A DNA stretch of 64,000 nucleotides from Echinarachnius parma (GCA_037951105.1 JBAMJV010003820.1:180490-244489), one strand, 5' to 3'. Shown: positions 22,306-32,753, counted from the stretch's first letter. Made by a program: numbers and translations. The notes: generated from the letters alone by a model not told the origin.

Positions 22306-23068
22306 GACCCCGTTTACAGTGAGAAAAAGGCAGGGCCGGGCCAGGCCCGGGCCAGGCCGCGGCCGAGTTGGCCCCGCAATTTTGTGCGTTAACAGTGCGA
22401 GGCCAGGCCGCGGCCTACATTGTAACCTTCCAATATTTTGTCGTAGTGGCGCTCTGCATGTAAACAAACGATTATTTTGGGGGGCGCGCCGGGGGTCACA
22501 GTGTAGATCCGGTCGCGCGCGCGGGGGATATTTCCAATGAATCTTTTCCCCAATTCCCTATGTTTATGCATGTTAAATGCACGGCGAACTTTCGAATATC
22601 ACAGCTGCCCGTACCTAATATAATAATTGATTAATCTTTGTTCTACCCTACAACACGAGAATATGGACGAGGAAGATCGACTTTGTCGACTTCGAGTGCA
22701 AAATCGTGACAATGACAGGAGGATGAGGAGATCTCGACGTACTTGGCTTGACACACCGAAGAAAATACCATGAAAGCGTGGGTTCGATTGTTATGGTACG
22801 GCGTCATTATCCTATGACGTAATGATCCTTTCACTTCCGGGGTAACAGTTGGCCCCGCAATTGGCCGCGCAATTGGCCCCGGTGCGTTTACAGTGAGAAA
22901 AGGCCGGGCCAGGCCGAGGCCGAGACTACCTCCAGAGCTGGTCCAAATGCGCGGCCAGTTTGGCCTCGCAATTGGCCGCGCAATTGGCCCCGGTGCGTTT
23001 ACAGTGCGGGGCCAGGCCGCGGCCTGGCCGCGGCCTGGCCTGGCCTTTTGCTCACTGTAAACGGGGTC
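22306..23068. mobile_element. PIF/Harbinger-like element, 763 bp
   Basis: Perfect terminal inverted repeats GACCCCGTTTACAGTGAGAA / its complement, flanked by TAA (22303-22305) and TTA (23069-23071), i.e. a TWA-type site as used by PIF/Harbinger. Subterminal arms are GC-rich CCAGGCCGCGGCC palindromes, and GTGCGTTTACAGTG recurs internally (22880, 22995). It looks like a deletion derivative. The superfamily is inferred from TIR plus target type. Confidence 0.65.
22663..22773 (+). pseudogene. Possible remnant of a Harbinger transposon protein start
   Basis: Inside the 763-bp element, ATG opens a 36-codon frame beginning MDEEDRLCRLRVQ with an arginine cluster RRMRRSRRTW, then a stop. PIF/Harbinger nucleases commonly start with an acidic then arginine-rich stretch and a W, so this could be the leftover N-terminus of the autonomous parent. 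The match is short and could be chance. It is not functional. Confidence 0.25.
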
Positions 23069-23275
23069 TTAGTAACATTGTCCCAAATCCTCAAAATCCA
23101 ATTGGAATTCTAGCGGTTCCCTCATACCTTGTTGTATTCGGATTAACAATAAAACCACGGGACAGATTTTGTTTTTCAAATTTCCCTTTCGTTAAAAATA
23201 TATTTACGATTCCAGTGTTCACATGTTAAATTATCCACTGACCATCAAAACCATGTACAAAGTGAGTGCAATGAG

Positions 23276-23553
23276 TACATGTACATCCAGAAACATAAAT
23301 TATTAAACATTATTAACTCGTTCAGGACTGGTCCCGAAAATATTCGGGCTTAGGTCAATGGAGAATACATGTTGTCCTGAACAGGTTAACATCACACTGG
23401 CTCATGTATATGTATGTGCTTCTTGGATACATGCTAACATCCTTTGTATAACACTGGGCCTGGTATCAACTTCTAGCTGGGATATAACACATTAACGTTG
23501 GCAGCATCGATGATGGTTGGCCTCAACAAACTTGGGCGAGTGTCTTATACACG
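23276..23553 (+). repeat. Segmental duplication, copy 2 (filled R-A site)
   Basis: Same sequence as 21907-22085 with a 69-bp R-A inserted at TTAA. It continues through CATGCTAACATCCTTTGTAT and GCAGCATCGATGATGG. A SINE head fragment (GGTGTGGCAAGATTGGT) follows at 23560. Confidence 0.75.
23317..23385 (+). mobile_element. R-A element, minimal 69-bp copy
   Basis: Bounded by TTAA 23313-23316 and 23386-23389. CTCGTTCAGGACTGGTCCCG at the left and GTTGTCCTGAACAGG at the right are inverted repeats. The sister duplication lacks exactly this plus one TTAA. Confidence 0.85.
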
Positions 23554-23666
23554 TGGACGTGGTGTGGCAAGATTGGTTGGGAAAACCAAGAGCTGTTTGA
23601 TGCTTTTATTGGTATTACGACTACAATAGGGTATTTGAGAACTGCTAGTGTTCCAAGTAAGTTTTG

Positions 23667-23694
23667 ATTTTGTTAAAAATGTTACTAGATCCCT
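23667..23694 (-). mobile_element. R-D end fragment
   Basis: AAAATGTTACTAGATCCCT followed by TTAA 23695-23698, which it shares with the next R-A. Confidence 0.5.
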
Positions 23695-23698
23695 TTAA

Positions 23699-23783
23699 CC
23701 TGTTCAGGACTGGTCTCGAAAATATTTGGGCAGGAGTCTATGGAGAATGTATGTTATACCAAAATCAGTCCATCCTGAGTGGG
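23699..23783 (+). mobile_element. R-A element (85 bp)
   Basis: CCTGTTCAGGACTGGTCTCG ... CAGTCCATCCTGAGTGGG, TTAA at 23784-23787. Confidence 0.75.
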
Positions 23784-24299
23784 TTAAAGGTTTTGTAGGT
23801 AAATGTGCCATACAATAATACATGTACATTTAATAATTAACAGTTCTTCTAGTTTTACAACACACTAAAAGTCATGTTTACAAAATGAAGTAATAAGAAA
23901 ACTGGTAGGCTTGAATATAAACATATATTTAAAAAGGAAACACAGACACAATTATCTCAGTTCTGTTTTAATCGTTCCTTGAACTAGTTTCTGGGAATCA
24001 GCATAACATGTAGGATGTCAGGAAATGAAGAAAAAGAAATTACATGTACATGTATGCCAAATCATATGACCCGGACTCTCTCTGACACTGAAAGTTAAAT
24101 GCAAAGCAGTAAACCTTGGTATACAATTTGTTCCTGGTTGCTTTATTAAAGTGTTTGTTTGTTGTTTTGTGCAGATAATCTAAATTTCTAAGTTATATTA
24201 TTTTATTTTGTAATTATATTGTAAATGTCAACAGCAGCATGGTAGCCATGCATTTCCTATGAAATTATCATGTTTGGCATTATGTAGTCATTCTTCTCT

Positions 24300-24690
24300 T
24301 CATTAGCTTTCACTCACTTTTCCCTCTCTTCTTATCTATCTCTTTCATCCTTTGTACATATTCTCTTCTCTTCTCCTCTTCATATCTTCCCTTCTCCTCT
24401 TCATATCTTCCCTTCTCCAATGTTCATCAATTTTTCCTTTTCAACCTCACCTTAATATTTTGCTTGAAAATGTTTTCCTTTTTTTTAAATTTCCATCCCT
24501 CCTCTTCCCCTCTCATCCTTTCAATACCATCCTTTCTTTTCTTTTCTCCTCCTTCCCTTCCTCTTCATAATGTCCCCTTTCCAAAGTTCATCAAATCTTC
24601 CTTCTCTACCTCAACCAACACTCATCCTCTTCTAAAAATTATTCAGATCTTTCCTCCAAATAAAATCTGTCAATCAAATCTCTTCATTTA
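24300..24690. repeat. Pyrimidine-rich (CT/TTC) stretch
   Basis: TCTTCTCCTCTTCATATC is duplicated at 24370-24415, in a long C/T-biased strand. The open frames here reflect this bias. 23800-24300 holds nothing recognised. Confidence 0.75.
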
Positions 24691-24865
24691 ATTTGTTTCT
24701 GTATCACAAACTCACAAAAAACTAGGTCCACGCGGAGACATGCAGACTTAATTACGCACAATGACCCAATAACCCTACACCACTGGGGCTAATTCCATTG
24801 ATTTCTCTGAGGATGCCTGTACATGTAATATATTCCTCCGCACCTCCATCCCTTCCAAAAATAAT

Positions 24866-24945
24866 GCTAACCCCTTGCCTATGGGAACCTGGTGGGCTGT
24901 ATACAAAGTCTATGGGGAACTCAAAATAGGAAGGGAACGGGTTAA
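24866..24945 (+). mobile_element. R-B element, reference copy
   Basis: CTAACCCCTTGCCTATGGGA...GGTGGGCTGTATACAAAGTC...GGAAGGGAACGGGTTAAC. A complementary half copy (TCGTTGCCTATGGGAACC) is at 25562. Confidence 0.65.
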
Positions 24946-25673
24946 CTCATCTAATACAATTTAATGTTTTTAAATTTTCGTACTACACACATTGTACGAA
25001 GACCATGGTCCAGTTTTTTTTTCAGGACAAGTTCTGAATGGGCCTATTCTACAAAGTGCATATAGACAAAAGAAGACAAATTTTGTTCCATTTATTTAAT
25101 GCCATGACAGATCCACAAAATTTTTATTGTTCTGGTGTCGTGATAACATCATATACTACAATCGTACAACATTTGTACGAAAAATAACATGTTGTGGATG
25201 CCAAAAGTTTGGTGTCGTATGATAGACCTGTGACATAACCACAACATTTGACTTCTATGACCGTATATCGTCCCTGTCATGAAATCATCTAAATTTCATT
25301 GTGACCACTTCCACAACAGCTTCTCGTGTCTTACAAAATGTTACCACAACAAAAAATGACAGAATCATCATCGTGGGTTTTATTGTGACCAGGGCTTTAG
25401 CATATAGCATGTAAATGAGTCAATATGAGGAAATGCTTCTTTTTGTCAACAAAAGTAACACAATAATAAAGTCACAGGAAATAGAGAAATCCCTTTCACC
25501 AGAATTCATCGGGTGGTGACTGATCCATCAAAATGTCTAGACGATGCTGGACTTGCTTAACTCGTTGCCTATGGGAACCTGGACTAGTTATCCCAAATAT
25601 CTTAATCCCCTATTCATCTCCATCCGTATCGCAAGCTAGTGGCTAGCTTGTGGCTAGCTAGCGGCATTCTTAA

Positions 25674-25758
25674 CTCCTTGAGTGCCAAGCTCGTATTTTT
25701 GCGAGTTACAATACATACAAATGAGATAGAGCATTAAAACCCCTGGCACATTAAAGAG
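25674..25758 (+). mobile_element. R-C element (85 bp)
   Basis: TTAA 25670-25673, CTCCTTGAGTGCCAAGCTCG ... CCCTGGCACATTAAAGAG, TTAA 25759-25762. Confidence 0.8.
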
Positions 25759-25879
25759 TTAATAGGCAATCTCTGCTTAAATTTAGCTCTTTGACTATTG
25801 CTGCACGCTACTAACTGGCACGCTACTAACTGACACGCTTAAAAACTGCTGCACAATTTCAGCAGAGATCGCTTATTAA

Positions 25880-26272
25880 AGGGATCTAGTAACTTTGTTG
25901 ACATGTGCAAAAAGTGATGAATGGTTGATGCAATGTATATTGTTGTTATCTCGTATGTCCACAGGGTATTGTGTGAAAATTTCAAGTCAAATGGACATTG
26001 TATGGCCAAGTAATGAGCGAAAATGCAAAGTGATATTCAGTAACTCACTACACTCACTTTGTACACAGAAGAAAAACTCGCCCGGAGTTTTTCTTATCTG
26101 AATACTTCAATCATACATATCTTTGTAACGAAAGGGAAATTTGAAAAAGGGAAATTTGAAAAACCGAAACCTGTCCCGTGATTTTATTGTTAATACGAAT
26201 ACAACAAGGTATAAGGGAACCGCTAGAATTAGAATTTTATTTTGAGGATTGGGACAATGTTACTAAGTCCCT
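25880..26272 (+). mobile_element. R-D element, first of a tandem pair (393 bp)
   Basis: TTAA 25876-25879, AGGGATCTAGTAACTTTG ... CAATGTTACTAAGTCCCT, TTAA 26273-26276. Non-coding. It contains a hairpin GAAAAACTC-GCCCG-GAGTTTTTC at 26071-26093. TTAA targets are used by piggyBac and Kolobok transposases; which one applies is not known. Confidence 0.85.
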
Positions 26273-26276
26273 TTAA

Positions 26277-26664
26277 AGGGATCTAGTAACTTTGTTGAGA
26301 TGTGCAAAAACTGATGAATGGTTGATGCAATGTATACTGTTGTTATCTCATATGTCCTCAGGGTATTGTGTGAAAATTTCAGGTCAAATGGACAATGTAT
26401 GGCCAAGTAATGAGCGAAAATGCAAAGTGATATTGGGTGATATTCACCAACTCACTGCATTCACTTTGTACAGGGATGAAAATCTCGCCCGGAGATTTTC
26501 TTATCTAAATACTTCAATCATACATATCTTTGTAATGAAAGGGAAATTTGAAAAACCGAAAGCTGTCCCATGATTTTATTGTTAATACGAATACAACAAG
26601 GTATAAAGGAACCGCTAGAATTACAATTTTATTTTGAGGATTTGGACAATGTTACTAAGTCCCT
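26277..26664 (+). mobile_element. R-D element, second of a tandem pair (388 bp)
   Basis: It shares the TTAA at 26273-26276 with the first copy and ends at TTAA 26665-26668. Same orientation, closely similar. Its hairpin at 26478-26500 is GAAAATCTC-GCCCG-GAGATTTTC, with one stem pair swapped relative to copy 1. Confidence 0.85.
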
Positions 26665-27171
26665 TTAAGCTTGCTGCTAGCTAAACACAAGCTAGCCACA
26701 AGCTAGCCACAAGCTAGCCGCTAGCTTGAAAATTTGCAACAGACATTATATTTATGTAGGGGAATGATATTTCAGCAATTCAATGGATTTGATTCTATGA
26801 ATATTGTGACCAGAGTCGACCGTGGCACTCATCTACAGCAAGGTTATCTGCAGAAAAGGTCCATATACTTAGACTTCATAGTGTCTATTATTCATGTGAT
26901 TTCTGCGACAGAATTCAAACCATACATGTATCAGACCTGGAGGATATGCCTGGGGGCCAAAAAGTCGCTGAAAAGTGTCCCAAAACACTTCCCCCCCTCC
27001 TCGTTTCACGAAACTGAGAGTGAAATTAGTAACTTCCAACTTCCGATTACAAGCTGCTTCTTCCTTCTTCGATGCTCAAAAATATGTACTTTTTTAATGA
27101 GTCACAAATGATTCTCCCAGAGCTAAACATGTTACAAACATTACCCATGCACCTGGGCTTGTTCCCCGAAG

Positions 27172-27234
27172 ACAAAAGATGAGGAATTGAAGATTTCCGC
27201 TACAAATGTCACAATCATCCCAAATGACGATGAC
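27172..27234 (+). CDS. Weak candidate exon
   Basis: 63 bp between TTGTTCCCCGAAG and a GATGAC|GTATGT donor. One frame is open and encodes 21 residues starting TKDEELKISATNV and ending NDDD, with a hydrophilic protein-like composition. The acceptor is poor (short pyrimidine tract), and other frames contain stops. It could well be chance. Confidence 0.18.
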
Positions 27235-27399
27235 GTATGTCAATTATGTGCTGCCTTTTGTTTACTATGGTATTACAGCATATATATAGTATTGAGCACT
27301 GCATATATCTGTTATTTATGCTTTGCGAAAATGATTGCTTTAATACTTCTCTTGTTCTTTTTTGTGAAATGTAGCAGAGGTGTGGCAAAGAGGGCTCCT

Positions 27400-27446
27400 G
27401 GGTCTGAGCCAACCCCTCCCCCCTCTCCCCCCCCCCCCCCCCCCCC
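27400..27446. repeat. C-rich run
   Basis: CCCCTCCCCCCTCTCC followed by about 18 C. Confidence 0.9.
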
Positions 27447-27599
27447 AGGCCTGCTTTTGTATTTGTGTTGCATGCTTGTTAGCCGGTAGTTTTGATTTGG
27501 GGTTTTTGGATAGCTAAAATGCAAAACTTTACCCTGGACAACACCGCAAGTGGCTCACAGGTTGCAGTCCCCCTTGGAAAAATTCCTGGCTACGCCACT

Positions 27600-28110
27600 G
27601 AAATGTAGGGAAATGTTTAAAATGTGTTCACATGTCAAGATCAAGATATTAAAAAAGGAGATGGAAATTAGGTAAAAATATGTTGTGCATTTGAAGCAAC
27701 TATAGACAATATAGAAAAGGAAGAAATTACGAAAAATGACTAACAAGAAATAAAGAAAGAGAAAAAAAAAAAAGGCCAAAATCTGCTGCACACTTGGAGC
27801 AACTAGAATAAAATAAAAATGAAGGAAGAAATCAAGAAAAAGAAAAACAAGAAGAAATCAAGAAAAAGGTGAAAATCAGTTATTCACTTGGAGCAATTCA
27901 AACAAAATAAAATGAAATTTCGTAATCAAGAAAAAGAAATACAAGAAGAAATGAATAAAAAGGAGAAAATCTGAGTAGTTAAAAACATCATATGAAGGAA
28001 GAAATCAAGAAAAGGAAATAATAAGAAATAGAGAAAAAGGTGAAAATTTGCACTTGGAGGAGCAATTCAAACAAATCAAATGAAAGAAGAAATCTCAGAG
28101 AAAAAAAAAA
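27600..28110. repeat. Purine-rich diverged tandem repeat, ~90 bp
   Basis: Units contain GAAGAAATCAAGAAAAAG, AAAATCTG and CACTTGGAGCAAYTYAAA (27792, 27885, 28052). Four to five copies. Confidence 0.75.
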
Positions 28111-28114
28111 TGAA

Positions 28115-28300
28115 AAAAGAAGAGAGTGCGTCTAGGGAAAATAAAAAGGTGAAAAATCTGGCTTTGCACTCCGGGCAGCTACCTGTCCACACGATGAATG
28201 ATGTCGCTCACACTCTAGGGGGAATCCCCTTCCTGTCTGGCGGCCATTTTGTAATGAATGGCATCTCTCTTGGGGTTCTTATACTTTTTTCTGCTTTTTC
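28115..28300. other. High-complexity island
   Basis: GC-richer unique block with CACTCCGGGCAGCTACCTG, GATGAATGATGTCGCTCAC and GGCGGCCATTTTGTAATG. No splice-supported frame. Possibly regulatory. Confidence 0.18.
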
Positions 28301-28372
28301 ATAATATATGTTTCTTTGTATTATGCTTCCTAGCTATTCTGAATTAAATAATATCCAATGAGTAAACCTGTT

Positions 28373-28919
28373 CCGTACTAGATTTTACAGTCTGCATGGA
28401 GTTAGTACAGGGCCAACCAAGACCTGGGGGGTGTTTCACAAAGATCCTAAGTTGAACTTAACTCTAAATTGGACTTAAATATTATGGATAGCCATTCGTT
28501 TCTTTGAAACATTTTGGTAAAAGATCTTTTAAAAGGCATAAAATGTTGATTCAAATCCTATATATTTTCTATTATCAAAGAGATTTCATGTTCTTGATGT
28601 AACATTTATAAAAAAAAGTCTATAAAAATATGTGCATTTTTGCTTTTGAATGTATTTCATTCCAAGGCTACACATGGCTTACCATACTGTTTAAGTTCAA
28701 CTTAGGATCTTTGTGAAATCCCCCCCCCCCCCCCCCCCCCCCCCGGTTCATGTAGGCAATGGGTTAACCAGTTCCCTACTAAATTTGTCAATCCCCCTAC
28801 AGTTAACCCCTTGACTACTCAAACCGGGTAGGCTGTGTACAAAGTCTATGGGGATTATATAGAAACTCAAAGAGAAAGAGTTGATGTAGGACCAACCAGG
28901 TTCCTGTAGGCAATGAGTT
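28373..28919. mobile_element. Chain of R-B units with an inserted R-F
   Basis: R-B pieces CCTGTTCCGTACTAGATTTT...GGGCCAACCA and GGTTCATGTAGGCAATGGG are separated by the R-F element. Further units follow, joined at TTAA 28763, 28802 and 28918. Each junction is one TTAA. Confidence 0.65.
28426..28744 (+). mobile_element. R-F element (~300 bp) ending in poly-C
   Basis: GGGGGGTGTTTCACAAAGAT...CCTAAGTTGAACTTAA at the left and TTAAGTTCAACTTAGGATCT...TTGTGAAATCCCC at the right form about 31-bp terminal inverted repeats. The right end has grown into about 25 C. A second copy is at 46258-46587. Confidence 0.8.
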
Positions 28920-28999
28920 AAATATATATGTTGCTTTGTATGCTTCTTTGAGTATCTACAAGTTATACATTAAATCCATTCCATTTTATTCATTGGATG

Positions 29000-29525
29000 A
29001 CAATGGAAAGAAAAAATAAAATGCATGTCTTACATACAATATACATGTATGTTCTGGTTTTTACAATACTTTGGAGTATACACCTATAAATCGTTAAATT
29101 GTTCAGTGTACCTTTGATATTCTCTGAAACAACAAAATACCAAACAACCATTGTGTGGTAGATTACCAACAAAAACAATCAAAGAGCTGGGTTATTTCCT
29201 TTACCAACAATTTGGGATAAAAGGATCTTGTTAACACGTTCCTAAGAAAGTCTTGTTTGTTGATAAAAAGAGCATGCAATTTGAATTCCGAACAAGCATA
29301 CATGCTAAACAAAATAATAAAAGACACACATTTGTTGAGTTCTGAGCAGGAAAAATGTCTTGAAACAGAAATTGTTAACACATTTTTCATAAATTTCCAT
29401 TTGAAAATGTTTGAGTATAAACAATTGAATTTCAGAAACAGTTACACTTTGTAATTAACTATAAAATGAATAAAACTTGATTCTGAGCTATACAAATGTT
29501 TTGAGAACAAAAATGGACCATTCAT
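29000..29525. other. AT-rich stretch, nothing recognised
   Basis: Open frames on both strands overlap and have no splice support or protein-like composition. Confidence 0.35.
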
Positions 29526-29534
29526 TGTGGTTAA

Positions 29535-30075
29535 AGGGGTAGTTTAGTTTTGGTAGAGAGGGCGCTGCACATCACAATTTTTTTGTGAGGTAATGAAAAA
29601 CTGAGTGTCGAATTTGAGAGAACATGCAATTTTAATGGCAGAATAAACTTTATTTGGTCAAAATCGGTCCAGAAACGGCTGAAATATCAATAAATATATC
29701 TGATCTTATAATTATTTGGGGCCCAAATAATTACATGTAGATGAATTTTTCAAAAAATTTTAAAAATGCATACACTTTTTCAAAAATGTTCAAAATCGTT
29801 TTTTAATTCGTTGTTCATGAACTCTCTATTTAATCATGATTTCAATAAAACGTCACATACATAATTTTGTATGAAAAATGGTTAAAACCAATGCCTTTTT
29901 AGAGAGCGCCCTCTTATGTTTTAATGGCTCTTTTTGAATGATAATGGGCTTTTTACTTAGTCGTTTGTAATTTTGTATACCTTTCGAGCATGGTGAAGTT
30001 ATAACTATTAGTTTATAATGTTACTGTCCAGGTTTGGTTACTAAAATTCAGCCTTACCAAAACTATACTACCCCT
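29535..30075 (+). mobile_element. R-E element, full (541 bp)
   Basis: TTAA 29531-29534 and 30076-30079 flank AGGGGTAGTTTAGTTTTGG and CCAAAACTATACTACCCCT inverted ends. The interior is AT-rich with GAGAGGGCGC / GAGAGCGCCCTCT near the two sides. Non-coding; TTAA target as in R-A to R-D but a different sequence. Confidence 0.85.
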
Positions 30076-30431
30076 TTAAACATTCTGTCTGAGGAATGCA
30101 TAAATCAACAGTCACAATATTACATACTGCTCATTAACAAGTGGATTTTATCCAATTCATTTGTTTGGGTGTTTATCAATGCAGAAAATATTTATTATTT
30201 CTAAGTGATTAGACCTATATGAACATGCACTTAGACAATGGACCACTTTTCAACATTCCTCACATAGATTACACATATAATCAATGCATTGTCTTTACAA
30301 GCGTTATACAAAAACGCCTTTGTCTCTCTTAAGGATTTCTTAGATGTTTGTCTTTTTCTCTTCTGCACAGACCTATTATGTATCTGAATCTGAATCATTT
30401 AATCTATCATGATTGAGATATGGTTTATATA

Positions 30432-30623
30432 CTGTAAACGTGGTAATGTTCGCGGTGCATTAATTTTTGCGGATTTCGCTCTGAAGTCGGCATCCGCGAA
30501 TATAAATGCGCGATTTGCAATGCGTGTGAACACTTGCTTGGCCGCAAAATTAAAAAGCTGCAAATGTTTTTTTGTGTTCCTCAGCGCGAAATATTAATCG
30601 CACAAAAATAACGACGTTTACAG
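30432..30623. mobile_element. TA-flanked MITE (192 bp)
   Basis: TA 30430-30431 and 30624-30625 flank CTGTAAACGTGGTAATGTTC and its partner ATAACGACGTTTACAG. Inner TTCGCGGTGCATTAATTT pairs with AATATTAATCGCAC. The TA target and length suit a Tc1/mariner-type MITE. The overlapping 62-codon frame is not a gene. Confidence 0.8.
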
Positions 30624-30639
30624 TAATGTACATTTTTCT

Positions 30640-30900
30640 TCAGTTTGTATGGGTATATAAATTGATGTATATTCTCCATAGACCACAGTTCAAGTTTTGA
30701 ATGGGTTGAGACAAATTTCTACATTCTTCAGTTATCAAATAATATTAGAGCGCAAATTGCTCTGAGCCTCTTTAAAAGCGTTATTATTACATTAGCCCAG
30801 TCAACAGATACACACTTCAATTATTCCAGCACACAAATTGCACATTTTCCACTTCCTAGGGAGTATTCAAGCCAGTCACTAGTTAGTCACACACATGTAG
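30640..30900 (-). mobile_element. R-A remnant followed by R-H (SINE-like) fragment
   Basis: TATATTCTCCATAGACC...TTTTGAATGGGTTGAG is reversed R-A. 30723-30900 has GCGTTATTATTACATTAGCC and TTGCACATTTTCCACTTCCT...AGGGAGTATTCAAGCC, shared with 39655 and 54345. Confidence 0.5.
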
Positions 30901-30999
30901 CTTATACATGTACCTCTACAAATACTCTGGCTGTGTGATCTATGTAAAAAAAAGTCTTTATAAATGGGTTAATTTTTTAAATTTTTTTTTTAGTAAAGT

Positions 31000-31330
31000 G
31001 AAGCTTATAAATGACCATAAAACAAATCTCTTCCTCCTTTGAAAGCTTGTTATCTGTACTCGAGAGAAGCTTTTTGCATGGAAAAAAGAGGGGAAAAACA
31101 AACAATAATCAATTTTCTTGCTGGATGGTGCGCGATATTGCCCTACAGCTACACAATGCATCAAGGGGCTCTAAGACGGCAATTAAAAACGAAGCGCGCA
31201 TTTGAGATCTCCCGGACGAAAAACTTCGGTACCAGGAGGGTCAGTAGAAAATGGATTGCTTGACCGCTAATACCGTGTCTAATGAATGTGGTCAGTGGCT
31301 ATCAGTGAGAGTGATCGGGCCAGGGTAAAA
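31000..31330. other. High-complexity island
   Basis: Unique mixed-composition block (GAAAGCTTGTTATCTGTACT, GATATTGCCCTACAGC, CCGCTAATACCGTGTCTAAT) between AT-rich DNA and a poly-G run. Candidate regulatory sequence by appearance only. Confidence 0.2.
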
Positions 31331-31336
31331 GATTGG

Positions 31337-31562
31337 GAGGGGGGGGGGGGGGGGTTTGAAGATGCAATGACCATAACTTTGGCACAAATAAGGGGGCTAG
31401 AACTACAGAGAAAAGATAAATTAAATTGGCAATAGTCACCTTTGACTGATTGCCATTAAACTATAACAACAACAACCATCCATTAGCTGTGGTAGATGGG
31501 CAGCCTGATACCAGGTTTTGGCATGTCAGGCTGCAGGAGGGGTGGGGGGGGGGGGGGGGGTG
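31337..31562. repeat. Two poly-G tracts
   Basis: About 16 G near 31337 and about 19 G near 31542. Between them lies an ordinary unique block with a small CAGCCTGA / TCAGGCTG hairpin. Confidence 0.85.
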
Positions 31563-31797
31563 GTGATATAATGTAGTGTTAGGAGTAGGGTATGACTATA
31601 AGGTAAGTACTAAGAAATACAGCTAGGATCGAAAGCTATAGGCTCAATCTTTTCTCTTCAAGAATTACAGCGCTATTACTACCACTATTTCATGGAGTAC
31701 ATATCAGCGATGCTAGCTATCTCAAGCAAACGATTAAGCAATTTCTACCTGATATGGGGTAAATATTACTTGCAAGGTTAAAGATAAATATATTTGA

Positions 31798-32195
31798 AAA
31801 TGAACATGGGCAAAATATGCTAATTTGAGACTCAGACCCATTAAAACAATGTTAAAAGCAAGTCCAAAATATAAGTAATTTTTACAATTTTTTTTTAGGT
31901 GAGCGAGCGCTGACCAACTTGTGGTTACTATTAAGACATTGGGCACATATGCTAATTTAAGTCTCAGACCCATTTCAAAAATTTTAAAAGCAAGAAGACA
32001 ATACAAATCTTTTTTTGAGATTATTTTTTGAGGTGAGCGTTGACCAACTTGTGGTTACGAAGACATTGGGCAGATATGCTAATTTGAGTCTTGGATCTGT
32101 TTCAAAATTTTGTAACAGCCAGTCTTAATGAAAATGATTTTCATTTTTTTTTTTTTTTAGGTGAGCGCTGACCAACTTGTGGTTACTAAGATGAT
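31798..32195. repeat. Tandem repeat, ~130 bp x 3
   Basis: ATATGCTAATTTGAG marks units near 31815, 31947 and 32075. GTGAGCGCTGACCAACTTGT closes each unit after a poly-T. Confidence 0.8.
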
Positions 32196-32466
32196 GAGGA
32201 CAACTACAATCTAGCCTCAGGCAAATTGTGGCCTAACTTCAAAATGAATAACCGTTCTGCTAGAAAATTTAAAATACCTGACCAGATGAGGGGACGATAG
32301 AAGGGATTTGCGCATGAGCCATCGAGACGAATTAATCAGGTCTTTTGGCGTGAATCACAAGAGTTTATGATCAAAAGATGAAGCGTAGAAGATTCACGAG
32401 GATTTACTTTGTGGTTTTGATTGACAGTTGTAAAAGACAATGATAGGAATGAGAGAATGTTGTACT

Positions 32467-32471
<5 letters not shown>

Positions 32472-32502
<31 letters not shown>

Positions 32503-32503
32503 T

Positions 32504-32553
<50 letters not shown>

Positions 32554-32584
32554 TTGATGATGATGATGATGATGATGATGATGT

Positions 32585-32637
<53 letters not shown>

Positions 32638-32642
32638 TTGAC

Positions 32643-32679
<37 letters not shown>

Positions 32680-32717
32680 TTGACGATGATGATGATGATA
32701 ATGATGTTGAAGATGAA

Positions 32718-32753
<36 letters not shown>

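Larger units (their letters stand above)
22297..23272 (-). mobile_element. R-D element split by a Harbinger-like insertion, truncated
   Basis: TTAA 22293-22296 and AGGGAC, then the 763-bp insertion (22306-23068), then TTAGTAACATTGTCCCAAAT continuing as R-D to about 23272 (GAGTGCAATGAG). The uninterrupted copy at 7974 reads AGGGACTTAGTAAC at the break. Confidence 0.75.
25632..26728. mobile_element. Composite inverted-repeat element holding R-C and two R-D
   Basis: The left end CAAGCTAGTGGCTAGCTTGT and the right end GCTAGCCACAAGCTAGCCGC...GCTAGCTTG are inverted repeats built of GCTAGC words. Between them sit R-C (25674-25758), a spacer with CACGCTACTAACTG repeats and a tandem R-D pair. Probably one host MITE that accumulated TTAA insertions. 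Confidence 0.55.

Noticed and set aside
22319-22571. Arginine/glycine-rich frames
   Set aside because: Product of GGCC palindromes in the Harbinger-like element arms.
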